The position numbers and the translations under genes were made by a program. A stretch of DNA of 32,117 nucleotides from Meridianimarinicoccus aquatilis (GTDB lineage: Bacteria > Pseudomonadota > Alphaproteobacteria > Rhodobacterales > Rhodobacteraceae): assembly GCF_004358675.1 (NCBI RefSeq), contig NZ_SMZO01000044.1:1-32117 (forward strand), written 5' to 3'. Position 1 is the first letter of the stretch. Each line of letters opens with the position of its first letter. Below, in pieces: positions 1-7,468 of this stretch. The notes beneath the pieces were generated by a model. That model ran no database searches and was not told the DNA's origin. It worked only from the letters and a program-made list of their open reading frames with translations.

Positions 1-712
1 CAAGGATCTGCGTCGTGCCGACGTCACCTTCCGCAAAGGTGATCGTGCCGGGATTCTCGATCAAGCCCGTGACTTCCATCAACGGGCCGACGGTCAAGGT
101 GACGGCCGATGAGGCGAGCGCAAGTTCACCCGGAATACCCGAGAAGACGGACCTATCCCATGTGAAATCCTTATGCAGTTCGAACCTGGACGCGGCTTTT
201 TCTGGCTCGTCGCCCGAATAGGGCACGAAGTTCCAGTTGCCAGCAAACTTGCCGCCCAAGAACTTCACGGTCGCCGGAGCGATCGCCCCAAATCCGAGCG
301 CGCGGTATTCGTTGCTCTGGATGGATTTGCCTATGGTTGCACTGCCGACGGTGAAAGTGCCGCTGCGGAGTTCGAAAATGGACGGGCCGTCCCAGGCCTG
401 CATTGAGAAATCGTCTCGCGTGTGATCCTGATCGAGGAATAGAGTGCCCTCAGGAAACTGGAACTCACCGGTGAAAAAGTTGTTCACATAAATCGCTTGT
501 GGACCGATGAAGGCTTGAATGCCCGGATTGTCGATCGGCCCGGGGATGAACCCGCATCCCAACCCGTAGTTCCAATTCTCGCAAGTGGCGAAGTCACCTT
601 CCCCTGTGAATGCGAAACCGTTTATTGTAATTGAACCGCTTGAAATTGCTGCGCTTGGGATTGCGCACATAAGGGTAAAAAGGCTTACGCCGCACTTGAA
701 TTTGCTAATCAA
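1..712 (-). CDS. Secreted protein of unknown function, 5' part only (runs off the left edge)
   Basis: One minus-strand frame stays open from about 712 to the window edge, giving about 237 residues without a stop. The best start is TTG at 712-710, preceded by AGGA eight bases upstream. The N-terminus then reads as a signal peptide: a basic start (LISKFKCG), a hydrophobic core (VSLFTLMCAI) and a small-residue region (PSAA) near residue 20. An ATG at 670 is possible but would lose the signal. The mature part is rich in Gly, Phe and Thr, with repeating beta-like stretches such as GTFTVGSATIG and GTITFAEGDVG, as in extracellular or surface beta-rich proteins. No family is recognised and the C-terminus is not in the window, so a sorting signal cannot be checked. 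A TTGACA-like -35 lies at 799-794, but the -10 is weak. Confidence 0.55.
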   Translation of the reverse strand, partial: MISKFKCGVSLFTLMCAIPSAAISSGSITINGFAFTGEGDFATCENWNYGLGCGFIPGPIDNPGIQAFIGPQAIYVNNFFTGEFQFPEGTLFLDQDHTRDDFSMQAWDGPSIFELRSGTFTVGSATIGKSIQSNEYRALGFGAIAPATVKFLGGKFAGNWNFVPYSGDEPEKAASRFELHKDFTWDRSVFSGIPGELALASSAVTLTVGPLMEVTGLIENPGTITFAEGDVGTTQIL

Positions 713-819
713 AACTTGCGTCCTGTGCTTGTTTGACAACGGGGAAAATACGTCACGTCTTATGACGAAAAGCTATCGCGTCAGCTTTTTCTCTGTCAAC
801 ACGGGCGGTGTTTTTTTTG

Positions 820-1250
820 GGGGCGCGGGGCCGGTGTAATCTCCGACTTGTTTCACTGTGACGAACAGATTAAGAGCACGTCCCCGGCTGTCACATATCG
901 CGTGGGGCTTGATGTCTGCCGCCTTTCGTTCGACCGATCAGGCGTCCGCGGCCGCCTTTTTTGCGGCCATGCTGGTCGCTGTTCGATGTGCCTTAAGGTC
1001 AGTCGCGTCGATCATCACTGTCATCTGTACGTCGTGATCGGCGGCCACCCCACCATCATGCGCGCGAAGATGCCCTTCTCGCTCCAGCGCTTCCAACCGC
1101 TGTAAAGCGTCTAGTACGGGCCATAGGCTTCGGGAGCATCGCGCCACCTTAACCCGGTACGATTGATGAAGATAATCCCGCTTAAAACGTGAAAATCATC
1201 CATCGACGCGCGGTTTGCCGCGAGACTTCGGATCATCCCGCTCAATCAAG
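820..1250 (-). pseudogene. Decayed IS5-family transposase remnant
   Basis: Reading the minus strand from 1250 down, pieces of an IS5-type transposase appear in the right order but in changing frames. They are DDPKSRGKPRVD, then (shifted) HVLSGIIFINRTGLRWRDAP, an in-frame stop after AYGPY, then TLYSGWKRWSEKGIFARMM. After another shift come VMIDATDLKAHRTATS, GRLIGRTKGG, and finally HAICDSRGRALNLFVT and VGDYTGPA. The homology stops near 820, so the C-terminal half of the catalytic domain is missing. Several frameshifts, one nonsense codon and the truncation make it inactive. Terminal inverted repeats could not be identified. It lies between the replication initiator and the secreted-protein gene and marks an old insertion. 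The assignment rests on recognised family motifs; the exact IS name is not known. Confidence 0.8.
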
Positions 1251-1345
1251 TATCCCAGTCACACACGCACTGAGTTTATATTGTTGCAGACCCACTTCAA
1301 ATCTAGGTGCGCAAAATATGAACTTTTTGCGCGCAACTTGGATTA

Positions 1346-2038
1346 TCATGAAGAGCTTATGAAAACGCGGTGCACCTCAGGTGCGAATTCTTGTACTGCG
1401 CGCGTCATACGGGCAATGGCATGAGTGTTGAGATAATTGGCATGAAATCCAGAAGGTGCTTCCAACTCAAGAATACCATGCCTCAGGCCGGAACGCTTGA
1501 CTTGAACCAGCCAGTTCCCATGAAACACTGGATCGTCGCGGTAGAGTAGCGAGAGCGCTTGGTCCCATTCCGTCCCGCCTTCGGTCTGTTTAGGGGTGGG
1601 AAATGCAACAACCTTATGGTTGGTTTCAGGAGTTAAATCGTGATGTTTGCCCATCGACGCCAGTCGGAGTTCAAAATCTGGACCAACACTTTTCCACGAA
1701 GACCTTGTGTCGTATAGTACGCGCTCCCAATCGATAGCATAGGTCGTCACCCTGCCCCGTGCTGCTGGTCGCTTGATGTACACCCACCCTGCGGTTTTCA
1801 GTTTTGCGAGTTCACGCTTCACTGTTCGTTCGTCAACTTGCCACAAACGGGCCAGTTCAGCCCGGCCCATTGTCAGTTCATCACGCTGCCAATTGTACCG
1901 GGCTGTGATCGCGGTCATGAAACGAAGCACGAGACGTTGCTCGAATTTGCTTCCGCCACAAGCGTGCGCTCCCAATGCGGTAAGCACATCATATTTCTTC
2001 GAGGCAGCCCCCTGCCCCATGGGTCGCTTGGCCAACAT
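1346..2038 (-). CDS. DnaA-like plasmid replication initiator
   Basis: A 230-residue protein starting at ATG 2038, with AGGAG seven bases upstream. Residues about 35-110 look like a winged-helix or helix-turn-helix region (LARLWQVDERTVKRELAKLK) for origin binding. Residues about 160-230 resemble the N-terminal domain of chromosomal DnaA: a Trp-led helix (WDQALSLLY), then FHGNWLVQV, LELEAPSGFHANYL and a closing helix ending in VHRVFI. There is no AAA+ ATPase domain and no DnaA box-binding domain IV, so it is not a chromosomal DnaA. Short DnaA-like replicases with this layout are one of the known plasmid replication types in Rhodobacterales, normally beside parAB, as here. It is divergent from parA, with the presumed origin between them. 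Family assignment is from memory of the motifs; origin activity is inferred. Confidence 0.78.
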   Translation of the reverse strand: MLAKRPMGQGAASKKYDVLTALGAHACGGSKFEQRLVLRFMTAITARYNWQRDELTMGRAELARLWQVDERTVKRELAKLKTAGWVYIKRPAARGRVTTYAIDWERVLYDTRSSWKSVGPDFELRLASMGKHHDLTPETNHKVVAFPTPKQTEGGTEWDQALSLLYRDDPVFHGNWLVQVKRSGLRHGILELEAPSGFHANYLNTHAIARMTRAVQEFAPEVHRVFISSS

Positions 2039-2210
2039 GGGCCTGCTCCTGCTTTGCCTCGGGGTGCTTCCCCTGCCCGCTTCTTGAATGAGTGGACGCT
2101 TTTCAGATTGTGATCCGATTTAACGTCCAAACGCACAGTGAGTCAAGAATAGGCTGACATGAAACGTGCGCTTGATCTGAAATTTAAAAGAATATGGGTA
2201 TTAAAGGTAA

Positions 2211-2287
2211 TGGGGGACGCTCAGGGTGTCCCCCATAGGGCAATTCTTGTCCCCTCATTTGGGCGAGGGTGTCATATTTTGTCCCCC
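2211..2287. repeat. GTCCCC iteron-like repeats
   Basis: GTCCCC occurs in direct orientation at 2228, 2249 and 2281, and inverted (GGGGGAC) at 2212-2218. The first two form a near-perfect palindrome, TGGGGGAC and GTCCCCCA with a 9-base spacer. The two right-hand copies share a longer core, TTGTCCCC followed by an ATTTGG element. Start-to-start distances of 21 and 32 bases are close to two and three helical turns, so the copies would face the same side of the DNA. They are probable binding sites of the DnaA-like initiator, which is inference. Confidence 0.55.
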
Positions 2288-2358
2288 GAATTTGGCAAAA
2301 TACACCATGCGGTGAACCAATCTATGGCGGTGACTGATTCGCCCTAAGGGCATAGATC

Positions 2359-2387
2359 CTGCGAGAATACGCTGATCTTGTTATAAT
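2359..2387 (+). promoter_or_regulatory. Possible parA promoter
   Basis: A perfect TATAAT lies at 2382-2387. With a 17-base spacer, the -35 position holds CTGCGA (2359-2364), only a half match to TTGACA. The -10 sits about 90 bases upstream of the parA start and inside the A+T-rich part of the origin region, so it could also be a DNA-unwinding element. Low confidence. Confidence 0.3.
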
Positions 2388-2474
2388 ACACTTAACAACA
2401 AAAATCCCTTTTGCCAATTCTGGAAAACAAGCGTATTTCAGGAAGAGAGCACAATTAACGTCTAGTGAGGTACA

Positions 2475-3785
2475 ATGTACACCTATCAAGACTTGCAGGC
2501 ACTTCAGGCCCAGTCTCTCAAGCTTCAGGGCTGGATCCGCCGTCAAACCTATTCGCCTGAACTGGAAAAGACGCTCCGGCGTTTTTCGTCTTGGGAGGTG
2601 TCAGAGCTGATCTTCAAGGTCAATCAATCGACATTTCGCGGACGTTTGGCCGCCGATCCGAGCCTGCCTGCTGGCGAAGTAGAAGAGGATGGTCGGCAGC
2701 GCTGGTTCTCGTTGGAAGAGATAAACGAGCTACGGCGACGCATGAAGATCAATCGCAAGACGTTGATGCCGCCGCGTCCGCAAAACAAACGCGCAATCCG
2801 GGCAGCTATTGCCAACTTCAAAGGTGGCGCCGGGAAGTCGACCGTTGCATTGCATTTCGCTCATGCGGCGGCGTTGGACGGCTATCGTGTGCTGTGTGTC
2901 GACTTCGATCCGCAGGCTACTTTGAGCCATTCAATGGGGTTGAGCGACGTCAGCGAAGACCACACTGTTTGGGGTATAATGGCGCGTGATCTGATCCGCG
3001 AAACTGATCGTATGAACAATGCGGCGACCGGCGCCGCAAGTGGCGCTACCCTGCCCCAACGCCGGTTGCCATCATCGGTTCGGGATATGGGCCTTGAGGA
3101 TCTGCGTGTGTCAGATTTCATCCAGCCGACGAGCTGGCCGACCATCGATATTGTCCCATCCTGTGCGAACGCGGCCTTTGTCGAGTTTGCGTCTGCCCAG
3201 TACCGGCATTTGAACCCGGACTGGTCTTTCTTTGCGGCGGTGGCCCGCTACCTCGATCAGATACCGGATGATAGTTATGATCTGATCATTTTTGATTGCC
3301 CACCGGCCATTGGGTATCAGTCGATGAACGCAGTGTTTGCGGCAGATGTTCTTTATGTTCCGTCGGGGCCTGGGTATTGGGAATACGACAGCACGACCAG
3401 CTTCATTGGTCAGCTTAGCGAGGCACTTGAAGACCTTGATGCAGGGTTCAGTCAGGTGTCGTTCCCCGCGGGGAACGCAGGGTCCCCGAAGGCATTTTTG
3501 GATGTTCGGTTTCTACTGACACGGTTTGAGCCGGGAAACGAATTGCATCGAGCGATGTATGAAGCTTTTGGCAAAGTGTTCGGCGATCGATTGGCTGAAC
3601 ACCCAATTGAATTGACTCGCGCGGTAGAGCAGTCGGGCCGTTTTCTGAGTTCAGTGTATGAAATAGACTACAGGAACATGACCCGCGAAACTTGGCGACG
3701 CGCGCGCGCGACGTTTGATCGAGCTTATGGCGAATTTCGCGATACGCTGATCACTGCGTGGGACGAGATGGAGGACAAGGCATGA
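2475..3785 (+). CDS. parA: ParA-type plasmid partition ATPase
   Basis: A 436-residue Walker-type ATPase that, with ParB, moves plasmid copies apart before division. The deviant Walker A motif KGGAGKST is at residues 116-123 with both lysines present. The A' motif DFDPQ is at 143-147 and Walker B IIFDCPP at 271-277. The N-terminal 110 residues precede the ATPase core and contain a MerR-like DNA-binding stretch (RWFSLEEINELRRRM). This is the long, self-regulating type of plasmid ParA rather than the short chromosomal kind. parB follows with an ATGA overlap. Residues about 330-338 (FPAGNAGSPK) are encoded by a parS-like palindrome, see 3461-3476. This part probably forms a tolerant surface insertion. 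Confidence 0.93.
   Translation: MYTYQDLQALQAQSLKLQGWIRRQTYSPELEKTLRRFSSWEVSELIFKVNQSTFRGRLAADPSLPAGEVEEDGRQRWFSLEEINELRRRMKINRKTLMPPRPQNKRAIRAAIANFKGGAGKSTVALHFAHAAALDGYRVLCVDFDPQATLSHSMGLSDVSEDHTVWGIMARDLIRETDRMNNAATGAASGATLPQRRLPSSVRDMGLEDLRVSDFIQPTSWPTIDIVPSCANAAFVEFASAQYRHLNPDWSFFAAVARYLDQIPDDSYDLIIFDCPPAIGYQSMNAVFAADVLYVPSGPGYWEYDSTTSFIGQLSEALEDLDAGFSQVSFPAGNAGSPKAFLDVRFLLTRFEPGNELHRAMYEAFGKVFGDRLAEHPIELTRAVEQSGRFLSSVYEIDYRNMTRETWRRARATFDRAYGEFRDTLITAWDEMEDKA
3461..3476. other. parS: parS-like centromere palindrome inside parA
   Basis: A perfect 16-bp palindrome, GTTCCCCGCGGGGAAC. It fits the consensus GTTNNNNGCNNNNAAC known for ParB/RepB binding sites of alphaproteobacterial RepABC plasmids. 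An identical copy lies in parB at 4666-4681. Here it encodes FPAGN in the parA frame. Binding by the local ParB is inferred. Confidence 0.75.
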
Positions 3786-4873
3786 GCCGGAAGCGTAGAA
3801 TGTTCAACATTGACATGCCGGATGAACCCGAGGCTCCCCAAGAGGTTTTGCCTGGCGAGGCACGGCGCGGTCCGATGGCCAGTGCGGTGCGCGAGAACGC
3901 CGATTCCTTGCGTGAGCGAGCGGAGGCTGAAAAGGCAATCCGCGACGAGAATGATGCGTTGGCCCATGAATATGTTCGTATGAAGGGGCAGGGTCTGGTG
4001 ATTCAGCGGGTTGCGTTGGATCTTGTTCTGACGGGAAAGTTGACCCGCGACCGTCGAGAGGTTGATCGCGACGACCTTCGAGAATTGTGTGACAGCATCC
4101 GAGCAATAGGTCTCTCTAACCCAATTCAAGTGGAACGCTGTGGAGACAAATTCGAATTGGTGCAGGGTCTTCGGCGCTTGTCAGCATTTCGGCTTTTGGA
4201 CGCTGAAACGCCTGATGGAACATATGCTGAAATCCCCGCTGTCGTGACCGAGCAGGGCGAAACCCTTGACACGCTTTACCGGCGCATGGTCGACGAAAAC
4301 CTGATCCGCTCCGACATTAGTTTCGCTGAAATGGCGGCCTTGGCGCAGGCATATTCAGACGACCCTGACACAAGTGCATCCACCGTGGATGAAGCGGTCC
4401 AGTCGCTCTACGGGTCGGCGGGCAAGCAGAAGCGAAGCTATATTCGCGCATTCGCGAAAATGCTTGATCTTATTGGTCCACGGCTGGAGCACCCAAACGC
4501 GATCCCACGCGCGCTTGGTCTGTCGCTTCGCAAGAAACTGGAAGATGTGCCGGAAAGTCGAGCTGAGCTAGAGGCGAGCTTGTCGGCACATGCCGGGCGA
4601 AAGGCCGAAGATGAATTGGAAGTGCTGCGCCAGTTTTGCGAAGGTGGGGAAGAGCCAACTCAGCCGTTCCCCGCGGGGAACTCCAGTGCTCCGAAATCAA
4701 AGCCACGACCGGCACGAACGACGTTTCAGGTTCAAAGCCGCCTTGGACCCATCAAATGCACGGCGTCGCAAGGGCGTTTGGAATTGCGCGGCGATGCGGA
4801 CTTTTCTGCCTTGGAGCGTAAACGGTTAGAGGACGCCGTGGCGCGGTTCTTGCAGGGGTTGGATCAGGTATAG
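3782..4873 (+). CDS. parB: ParB/RepB-type centromere-binding partition protein
   Basis: A 363-residue partner of ParA. ATG 3782 is chosen because it overlaps the parA stop (ATGA) and gives the typical basic start MSRKRRMFNIDMPDE; an in-frame ATG at 3758 lies within parA. The ParB N-terminal domain runs from about residue 85 to 185. Its nuclease-like core includes LRELCDSIRAIGLSNPIQV and the box II variant GLRRLSAFRLL in place of GERRxRA. A DNA-binding helical part follows (DISFAEMAALAQAY). The C-terminal third should hold the dimerisation region. Near residue 296 a palindrome-encoded FPAGN stretch (4666-4681) falls in the linker before the C-terminal domain. ParB should bind the two parS-like palindromes and engage ParA. 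Confidence 0.92.
   Translation: MSRKRRMFNIDMPDEPEAPQEVLPGEARRGPMASAVRENADSLRERAEAEKAIRDENDALAHEYVRMKGQGLVIQRVALDLVLTGKLTRDRREVDRDDLRELCDSIRAIGLSNPIQVERCGDKFELVQGLRRLSAFRLLDAETPDGTYAEIPAVVTEQGETLDTLYRRMVDENLIRSDISFAEMAALAQAYSDDPDTSASTVDEAVQSLYGSAGKQKRSYIRAFAKMLDLIGPRLEHPNAIPRALGLSLRKKLEDVPESRAELEASLSAHAGRKAEDELEVLRQFCEGGEEPTQPFPAGNSSAPKSKPRPARTTFQVQSRLGPIKCTASQGRLELRGDADFSALERKRLEDAVARFLQGLDQV
4666..4681. other. parS: parS-like centromere palindrome inside parB
   Basis: The second exact copy of GTTCCCCGCGGGGAAC, identical to 3461-3476 and in the same reading phase, so it again encodes FPAGN. The bases after it also resemble those in parA: both proteins continue two or three small residues and then PK. 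It matches the RepABC-type parS consensus. Confidence 0.75.
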
Positions 4874-5096
4874 CTTTGATTGAACAGCGTAAGCATATGA
4901 AAAGAAACAAATAAAAGCCCATAGATGAACGTTCCTGTCTGGAAATCCGACATCTGCTCATGTTCCCCCAATAACGTGCACGGGGGTGCCGAATTTTTGG
5001 GCGCTGATTGCAAATTAAGCGCCGCTGGCCACGCGGAGGGTTGCAAACTGGCGCAAGGGCGGTTGAACTCGGCCGGACCAATGGGATGAGGCCGGG
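4874..5096 (+). promoter_or_regulatory. Leader region of the codA-like operon with two hairpins
   Basis: No gene is seen here. GGCGCT (5000-5005) can pair with AGCGCC (5018-5023). Just before the start codon, CTCGGCC (5068-5074) can pair with GGCCGGG (5090-5096), a 7-bp stem with one G-U pair. Its loop holds GGGATGA, and the stem takes up the bases next to the deaminase start codon. TTGCAAAC at 5041-5048 shares TGCAAAC with the LysR operator candidate at 11924-11936. No known riboswitch class could be matched by eye. The stretch also separates the partition genes from the catabolic island and may contain the end of the parAB transcript. Confidence 0.35.
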
Positions 5097-6386
5097 ATGT
5101 TCGATCTAATCGTTGAAAACGCGACGCTTGCAAGCGGGGACAGCGTGGTCGACATAGCGGTGAAGGATGGCCGCATCTTAGCGATTGAACCGAATATCGC
5201 GGCGGATGCCCTTCGCCGTGTTTCGGCGAAAGGGTGTTTGGTCTGTCCACCATTTGTGGATGCTCATTTCCACATGGACGCAACGCTGTCCCTTGGAATG
5301 CCGCGAATGAACGTGTCGGGAACGCTGTTGGAAGGCATCGGCCTCTGGGGTGAACTTAAACCGATCCTCACATTCGATGGGCTTGTTGAGCGTGCATTGC
5401 GCTATTGTGACCTGGCGGTTTCGAAAGGGTTGCTGGCAATACGCAGTCATGTGGATGTTTCCGACCCACGCTTGTTGACCGCTGAAGCGATGATTGCGGT
5501 GCGCGAACAGGTCAAACCCTATATCGACCTGCAACTGGTCGCTTTTCCGCAAGATGGGTATTTTCGTGCGCCCGGCGCAGTCGAGCTTTTAAGGCGCGCT
5601 CTTGATATGGGGCTCGATGTAGTGGGCGGTATCCCGCATTTCGAAAGAACGATGGCCGACGGCAAGGCATCTGTCGAAGCCCTGTGCCGGATCGCGGCGG
5701 ATCGCGGTTTGCCGGTGGATATGCATTGCGACGAAAGTGACGATCCACAGTCGCGCCATGTGGAAACGCTGGTTGAACAATCAATGCGCCATGGCCTGCA
5801 GGGCAGGGTGGCAGGCTCGCATCTGACCTCCATGCACTCCATGGATAATTACTACGTATCGAAACTCATCCCGCTTATGGCCGAAGCTGATCTGCAGGTC
5901 ATTGCGAACCCGCTTATCAACATCACCTTGCAAGGTCGCCATGACACCTACCCCAAACGCCGGGGCCAGACTCGGGTCCCTGAATTGATGGCAGGCGGGC
6001 TTAACGTGGCATTCGGCCATGATTGCGTGATGGACCCTTGGTATTCCATGGGCTCCGGCGACATGCTCGAAGTCGCCTCCATGGGTCTGCATGTTGCGCA
6101 AATGACATCGCGCGACGCGATGCGGCAGTGTTTCGACGCGGTCACGGTGAATGCAGCGCGCGCCATTGGCCTGACCGACTACGGGATCGAAGTTGGCAAG
6201 CGCGCCGATATGGTCGTTCTGCAAGCAGCTGATCCAATCGAGGCGATCCGCCTGCGCGCAAACCGTCTGCATGTTATTCGCGGCGGGCGGATCATCGCTG
6301 AAAACCCACCGCAAGTTGCGACGCTGAACTTACCCGGACGCCCGGCTTCCGTGAACCCGGCAAGCTACGCCCCGGCACACCAATAA
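5097..6386 (+). CDS. codA: Cytosine deaminase-like amidohydrolase
   Basis: A 429-residue cytoplasmic metal-dependent deaminase of the E. coli CodA type, aligning over its full length (CodA is about 427 residues). The metal ligands are present: H57 and H59 in FVDAHFHMD, H210 in DMHCDESDD and D309 in FGHDC. The catalytic glutamate is E213, and the substrate-side glutamine is Q152 in AFPQDG. Shared CodA stretches include HVDVSD, GGIPHFE and LQGRHDTYPKRRG. CodA has Asp-Asp at the last site (D313-D314), while this protein has Asp-Cys (D309-C310). In E. coli that second Asp influences ring specificity, so the substrate may not be cytosine. It heads an operon with a BMP-type importer that starts 29 bases downstream, suggesting it deaminates what the importer brings in. 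Creatinine or a modified pyrimidine or triazine are alternatives. Confidence 0.85.
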   Translation: MFDLIVENATLASGDSVVDIAVKDGRILAIEPNIAADALRRVSAKGCLVCPPFVDAHFHMDATLSLGMPRMNVSGTLLEGIGLWGELKPILTFDGLVERALRYCDLAVSKGLLAIRSHVDVSDPRLLTAEAMIAVREQVKPYIDLQLVAFPQDGYFRAPGAVELLRRALDMGLDVVGGIPHFERTMADGKASVEALCRIAADRGLPVDMHCDESDDPQSRHVETLVEQSMRHGLQGRVAGSHLTSMHSMDNYYVSKLIPLMAEADLQVIANPLINITLQGRHDTYPKRRGQTRVPELMAGGLNVAFGHDCVMDPWYSMGSGDMLEVASMGLHVAQMTSRDAMRQCFDAVTVNAARAIGLTDYGIEVGKRADMVVLQAADPIEAIRLRANRLHVIRGGRIIAENPPQVATLNLPGRPASVNPASYAPAHQ

Positions 6387-6415
6387 TAACCATAGATCAA
6401 CAGGAGAGACACCAA

Positions 6416-7402
6416 ATGGCATCACTGATCCGCCCGAACCGCCGCACCATCCTGAAAGGCGCTGCCGCCAGCACGCTGGTACTGGCTGCGCCGCCGGTCT
6501 TGGGGCAGGCGAAATTCAAAGTGGCCGGCCTGCACGCATCGCCAGTTGAAAATGCGTGGAACTCGCGCCTGCACGGCGCGATGGTCGAAGCCGCCTCTGA
6601 CGGGGCAATTGAATACGTCTTCTCCGAAGGTGTCGCTGCCACAGACTATGGTCGTGCTGCGCGCGAGTATGCTGAAAGCGGCGTTGATCTGATCGTCGGC
6701 GAAGCCTACGCGGTTGAACGTGAGATCCGCGAGATAGCTGGCGACTACCCCGATGTGGCCTTTTTGATGGGGTCTAGCGGTCAACCTTCCGGCGACAATT
6801 TCGGAACATTCGGTACGTGGAACCACGAAGGGGCATATCTGGCCGGGATGCTCGCAGGCAAGATGAGTGAAACAGGGAAGTTCGGTGCGGTTGGCGCAAT
6901 TCCGATCCCGGAAGTGAACCTGTTGATTAATGGCTTCCGCGCTGGCGTAGATGCTGTTCGTCCCGATGCCGAACACCTGATCGGTTTCATCGGAACGTTC
7001 TTTGATCCCCCCAAGGCGCGCGAAGCCGGTCTGGCCCAGATCGATGCTGGCGCTGACATTCTGTTCGGGGAACGGATCGGTACCGCCGATGCCGCGAAGG
7101 AACGTGGGATCAAGGCAATTGGCTCGCTGATCGACTATACCCCGCGCTACCCCGAAACCGTGTTTGCAAACGCGATGTGGTATTTCCGGCCTTTGCTAGA
7201 TGCGGCCATTGCTGACAAGCAGGCGGGCGGACCGAATGCAAACGACTACACGCCTTTCTGCCTGATGAAAGAAGGCGGGAACGACATTGTGTTTTCGGAA
7301 GGTATGGTTCCTGCAGACGCCATTCCGGCCATGGAAGAGGCGCGCGCGGCAATCAAGGCGGGCGAACTCGAGGTGCCCGTGGATATGTCTGAACCGACCT
7401 GA
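6416..7402 (+). CDS. BMP-family substrate-binding protein of ABC importer A
   Basis: A 328-residue periplasmic binding protein of the BMP/Med/PnrA family, which typically binds nucleosides or nucleobases. A strong AGGAGA precedes ATG 6416. The N-terminus is a twin-arginine signal (RRTILKG, then AAASTLVLAAPPVLG), implying export as a folded protein. The mature domain begins KFKVAGLHASPVENAWN and contains the family stretches GVDLIVGEAYA, FGTWNHEGAYLAGMLAG and GAVGAIPIPEV. It precedes a matching ATPase and two permeases. Its sequence differs clearly from the second binding protein in this window (12047-13171), so the two importers probably take different ligands. The ligand cannot be read from the sequence. 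Confidence 0.88.
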   Translation: MASLIRPNRRTILKGAAASTLVLAAPPVLGQAKFKVAGLHASPVENAWNSRLHGAMVEAASDGAIEYVFSEGVAATDYGRAAREYAESGVDLIVGEAYAVEREIREIAGDYPDVAFLMGSSGQPSGDNFGTFGTWNHEGAYLAGMLAGKMSETGKFGAVGAIPIPEVNLLINGFRAGVDAVRPDAEHLIGFIGTFFDPPKAREAGLAQIDAGADILFGERIGTADAAKERGIKAIGSLIDYTPRYPETVFANAMWYFRPLLDAAIADKQAGGPNANDYTPFCLMKEGGNDIVFSEGMVPADAIPAMEEARAAIKAGELEVPVDMSEPT

Positions 7403-7468
7403 GCCGACGCCCTGCTTTCGTTCACACGAGGGCAGGGCACGCCAGCCAACTTTGCCAGGAGAAGTCGC

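Larger units (their letters stand above)
2039..2474. other. Origin-like region between the initiator and parA
   Basis: This 436-bp stretch has no convincing gene. It is clearly richer in A+T than the flanks towards parA (about 2375-2430) and carries several repeat types. TGTCCCC elements lie at 2211-2287. An imperfect inverted pair lies at 2287-2300 (GAATTTGGCAAAAT) and 2408-2420 (CTTTTGCCAATTC). An AATACGC/GCGTATT inverted pair lies at 2366-2372 and 2431-2437. Iterons plus an A+T-rich stretch beside an initiator gene are what a plasmid oriV usually looks like. The region must also hold the promoters of both divergent genes. No DnaA box of the TTATCCACA type was seen. Confidence 0.55.

Noticed and set aside
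938-1147. 69-residue minus-strand ORF as a separate gene
   Set aside because: It contains MIDATDLKAHRT from an IS5 transposase and is only one frame piece of the decayed element.
4874-5096. A known riboswitch ahead of the deaminase gene
   Set aside because: The hairpins do not match any riboswitch class I can recognise by eye, so only an unnamed structured leader is reported.
5097-6386. Creatinine route (deaminase followed by carbamoylsarcosine amidase) as the main reading of the island
   Set aside because: CodA-like creatinine deaminases exist and carbamoylsarcosine amidase shares the hydrolase fold. However, no N-methylhydantoin hydrolase is present and the hydrolases resemble biuret hydrolase more closely. 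It is kept only as an alternative.
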